Assembly (NCBI RefSeq): GCF_022271435.1 | Contig: NZ_JAFIQY010000034.1 | Coordinates: 29,927-93,926, forward strand | Length of the DNA: 64,000 nt | From: Streptomyces monomycini | GTDB taxonomy: Bacteria; Actinomycetota; Actinomycetes; Streptomycetales; Streptomycetaceae | Direction of reading: 5' to 3' | In this document: positions 63,728-64,000 of the stretch, piece after piece | How the letters are laid out: each line of letters begins with the position of its first letter | How positions within the stretch are numbered: position 1 is the first letter of the stretch | The notes under the pieces: model-generated | Told to the model about the DNA's origin: nothing | Seen by the model: the letters and a program-made list of their open reading frames with translations, nothing else | The model's database searches: none | Position numbers and translations under genes: made by a program

Positions 63728-64000
63728 GTGAGCACCGAAGCCGACTTCGCCGACGCGTCTCGCCTTCCCCGCACCCCGCCCCAGGCCCCGCCGGTACCGG
63801 CGCCGCCCGCCGAGGACCCGCAGACCGCCGTCCTGCGCCCGGTCCCGCCGGAACGGCCCGCCACCACCCCCGGCCCAGGCCCCATGCCGCCCACCGCGTC
63901 CACCAAGACCCCGGCGGCGGCCCCGCCCCGCCCCGCGACTCCGGCGGCCACCCCGCCCCGCCCCGCGCCCCCGGCGGCGCCGCACGCATCCGCGGACCCC
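63728..64000 (+). CDS. N-terminus of a Pro/Ala-rich protein (right-truncated)
   Basis: An open frame runs from a GTG at 63728, preceded by a strong AGGGGGAG, to the window edge. The 91 visible residues are Pro/Ala/Thr-rich after MSTEADFADASRLPRTP, with no recognisable domain. An in-frame ATG at 63656 would add 24 residues including CPDC. The low-complexity leader suggests a cytoplasmic linker of a membrane or regulatory protein, but the functional part lies beyond the window. It is divergent from the aldolase-like gene. Confidence 0.5.
   Translation, partial: MSTEADFADASRLPRTPPQAPPVPAPPAEDPQTAVLRPVPPERPATTPGPGPMPPTASTKTPAAAPPRPATPAATPPRPAPPAAPHASADP

Overview
The window is a high-GC actinobacterial chromosome segment, almost certainly Streptomyces. 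The pointers are strong G/C bias at third codon positions, many GTG starts, leaderless genes preceded by TAGGGT- or TACGCT-type -10 boxes, a complete Pup-proteasome locus, GylR-glycerol genes, PafBC and TatAC. From memory, not from a search, the gene order resembles the inverted S. coelicolor block around SCO1608-SCO1661. It reads as core chromosome: no prophage, transposase, CRISPR array, rRNA or tRNA gene was seen.

Layout. 1-5.6 kb: end of a GMC oxidoreductase, then the glycerol operon gylR-glpF-glpK-glpD on the minus strand with candidate GylR operators. 5.9-10.3 kb: metH and a HAD phosphatase. 10.7-14.1 kb: two tandem paralogous lipoprotein solute-binding proteins with no permease genes. 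14.2-17.6 kb: a RecB-like nuclease and a NarL-type response regulator, divergent from a site-2 protease. 17.6-18.8 kb: a 1.2-kb non-coding stretch packed with three families of tandem repeats. 18.8-37 kb: TrmI, a ferredoxin, then arc, dop, pup, prcB, prcA, a LacI/MFS pair, pafA, two FKBPs, pafB, pafC, two small proteins, tatA and tatC. A decayed endonuclease VII gene lies between pup and prcB; its last codons overlap the prcB start. 37-46 kb: a small secreted cystine protein, a Ski2-like helicase, a methyltransferase, a MocR regulator, an ADP-ribosylglycohydrolase, a siderophore-interacting flavoprotein with an iron box, and a 5'-3' exonuclease. 46-50 kb: a glycine betaine ABC importer whose permease is fused to two substrate-binding domains. 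50-54 kb: a metal/cobalamin-receptor-like protein, a TDT transporter with a LysR regulator, and a secreted protein. 54-62 kb: a coherent catabolic cluster (class I glutamine amidotransferase, APC permease, FCD-GntR regulator, GlnA4-type gamma-glutamyl ligase, aldehyde dehydrogenase, SDR), followed by a secreted HAD phosphatase. 62-64 kb: a PLP D-amino-acid aldolase/dehydratase-like protein and the start of a Pro/Ala-rich ORF.

How the genes work together. The central block makes and runs the Pup-proteasome system: Dop deamidates Pup, PafA ligates it, ARC unfolds and PrcBA degrades; PafBC are transcription regulators linked to DNA damage. The 54-62 kb cluster fits uptake and gamma-glutamylation of a small amine such as ethanolamine, followed by two oxidations and release of glutamate. 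The adjacent secreted phosphatase could supply the amine from a phospho-ester; that last link is inference.
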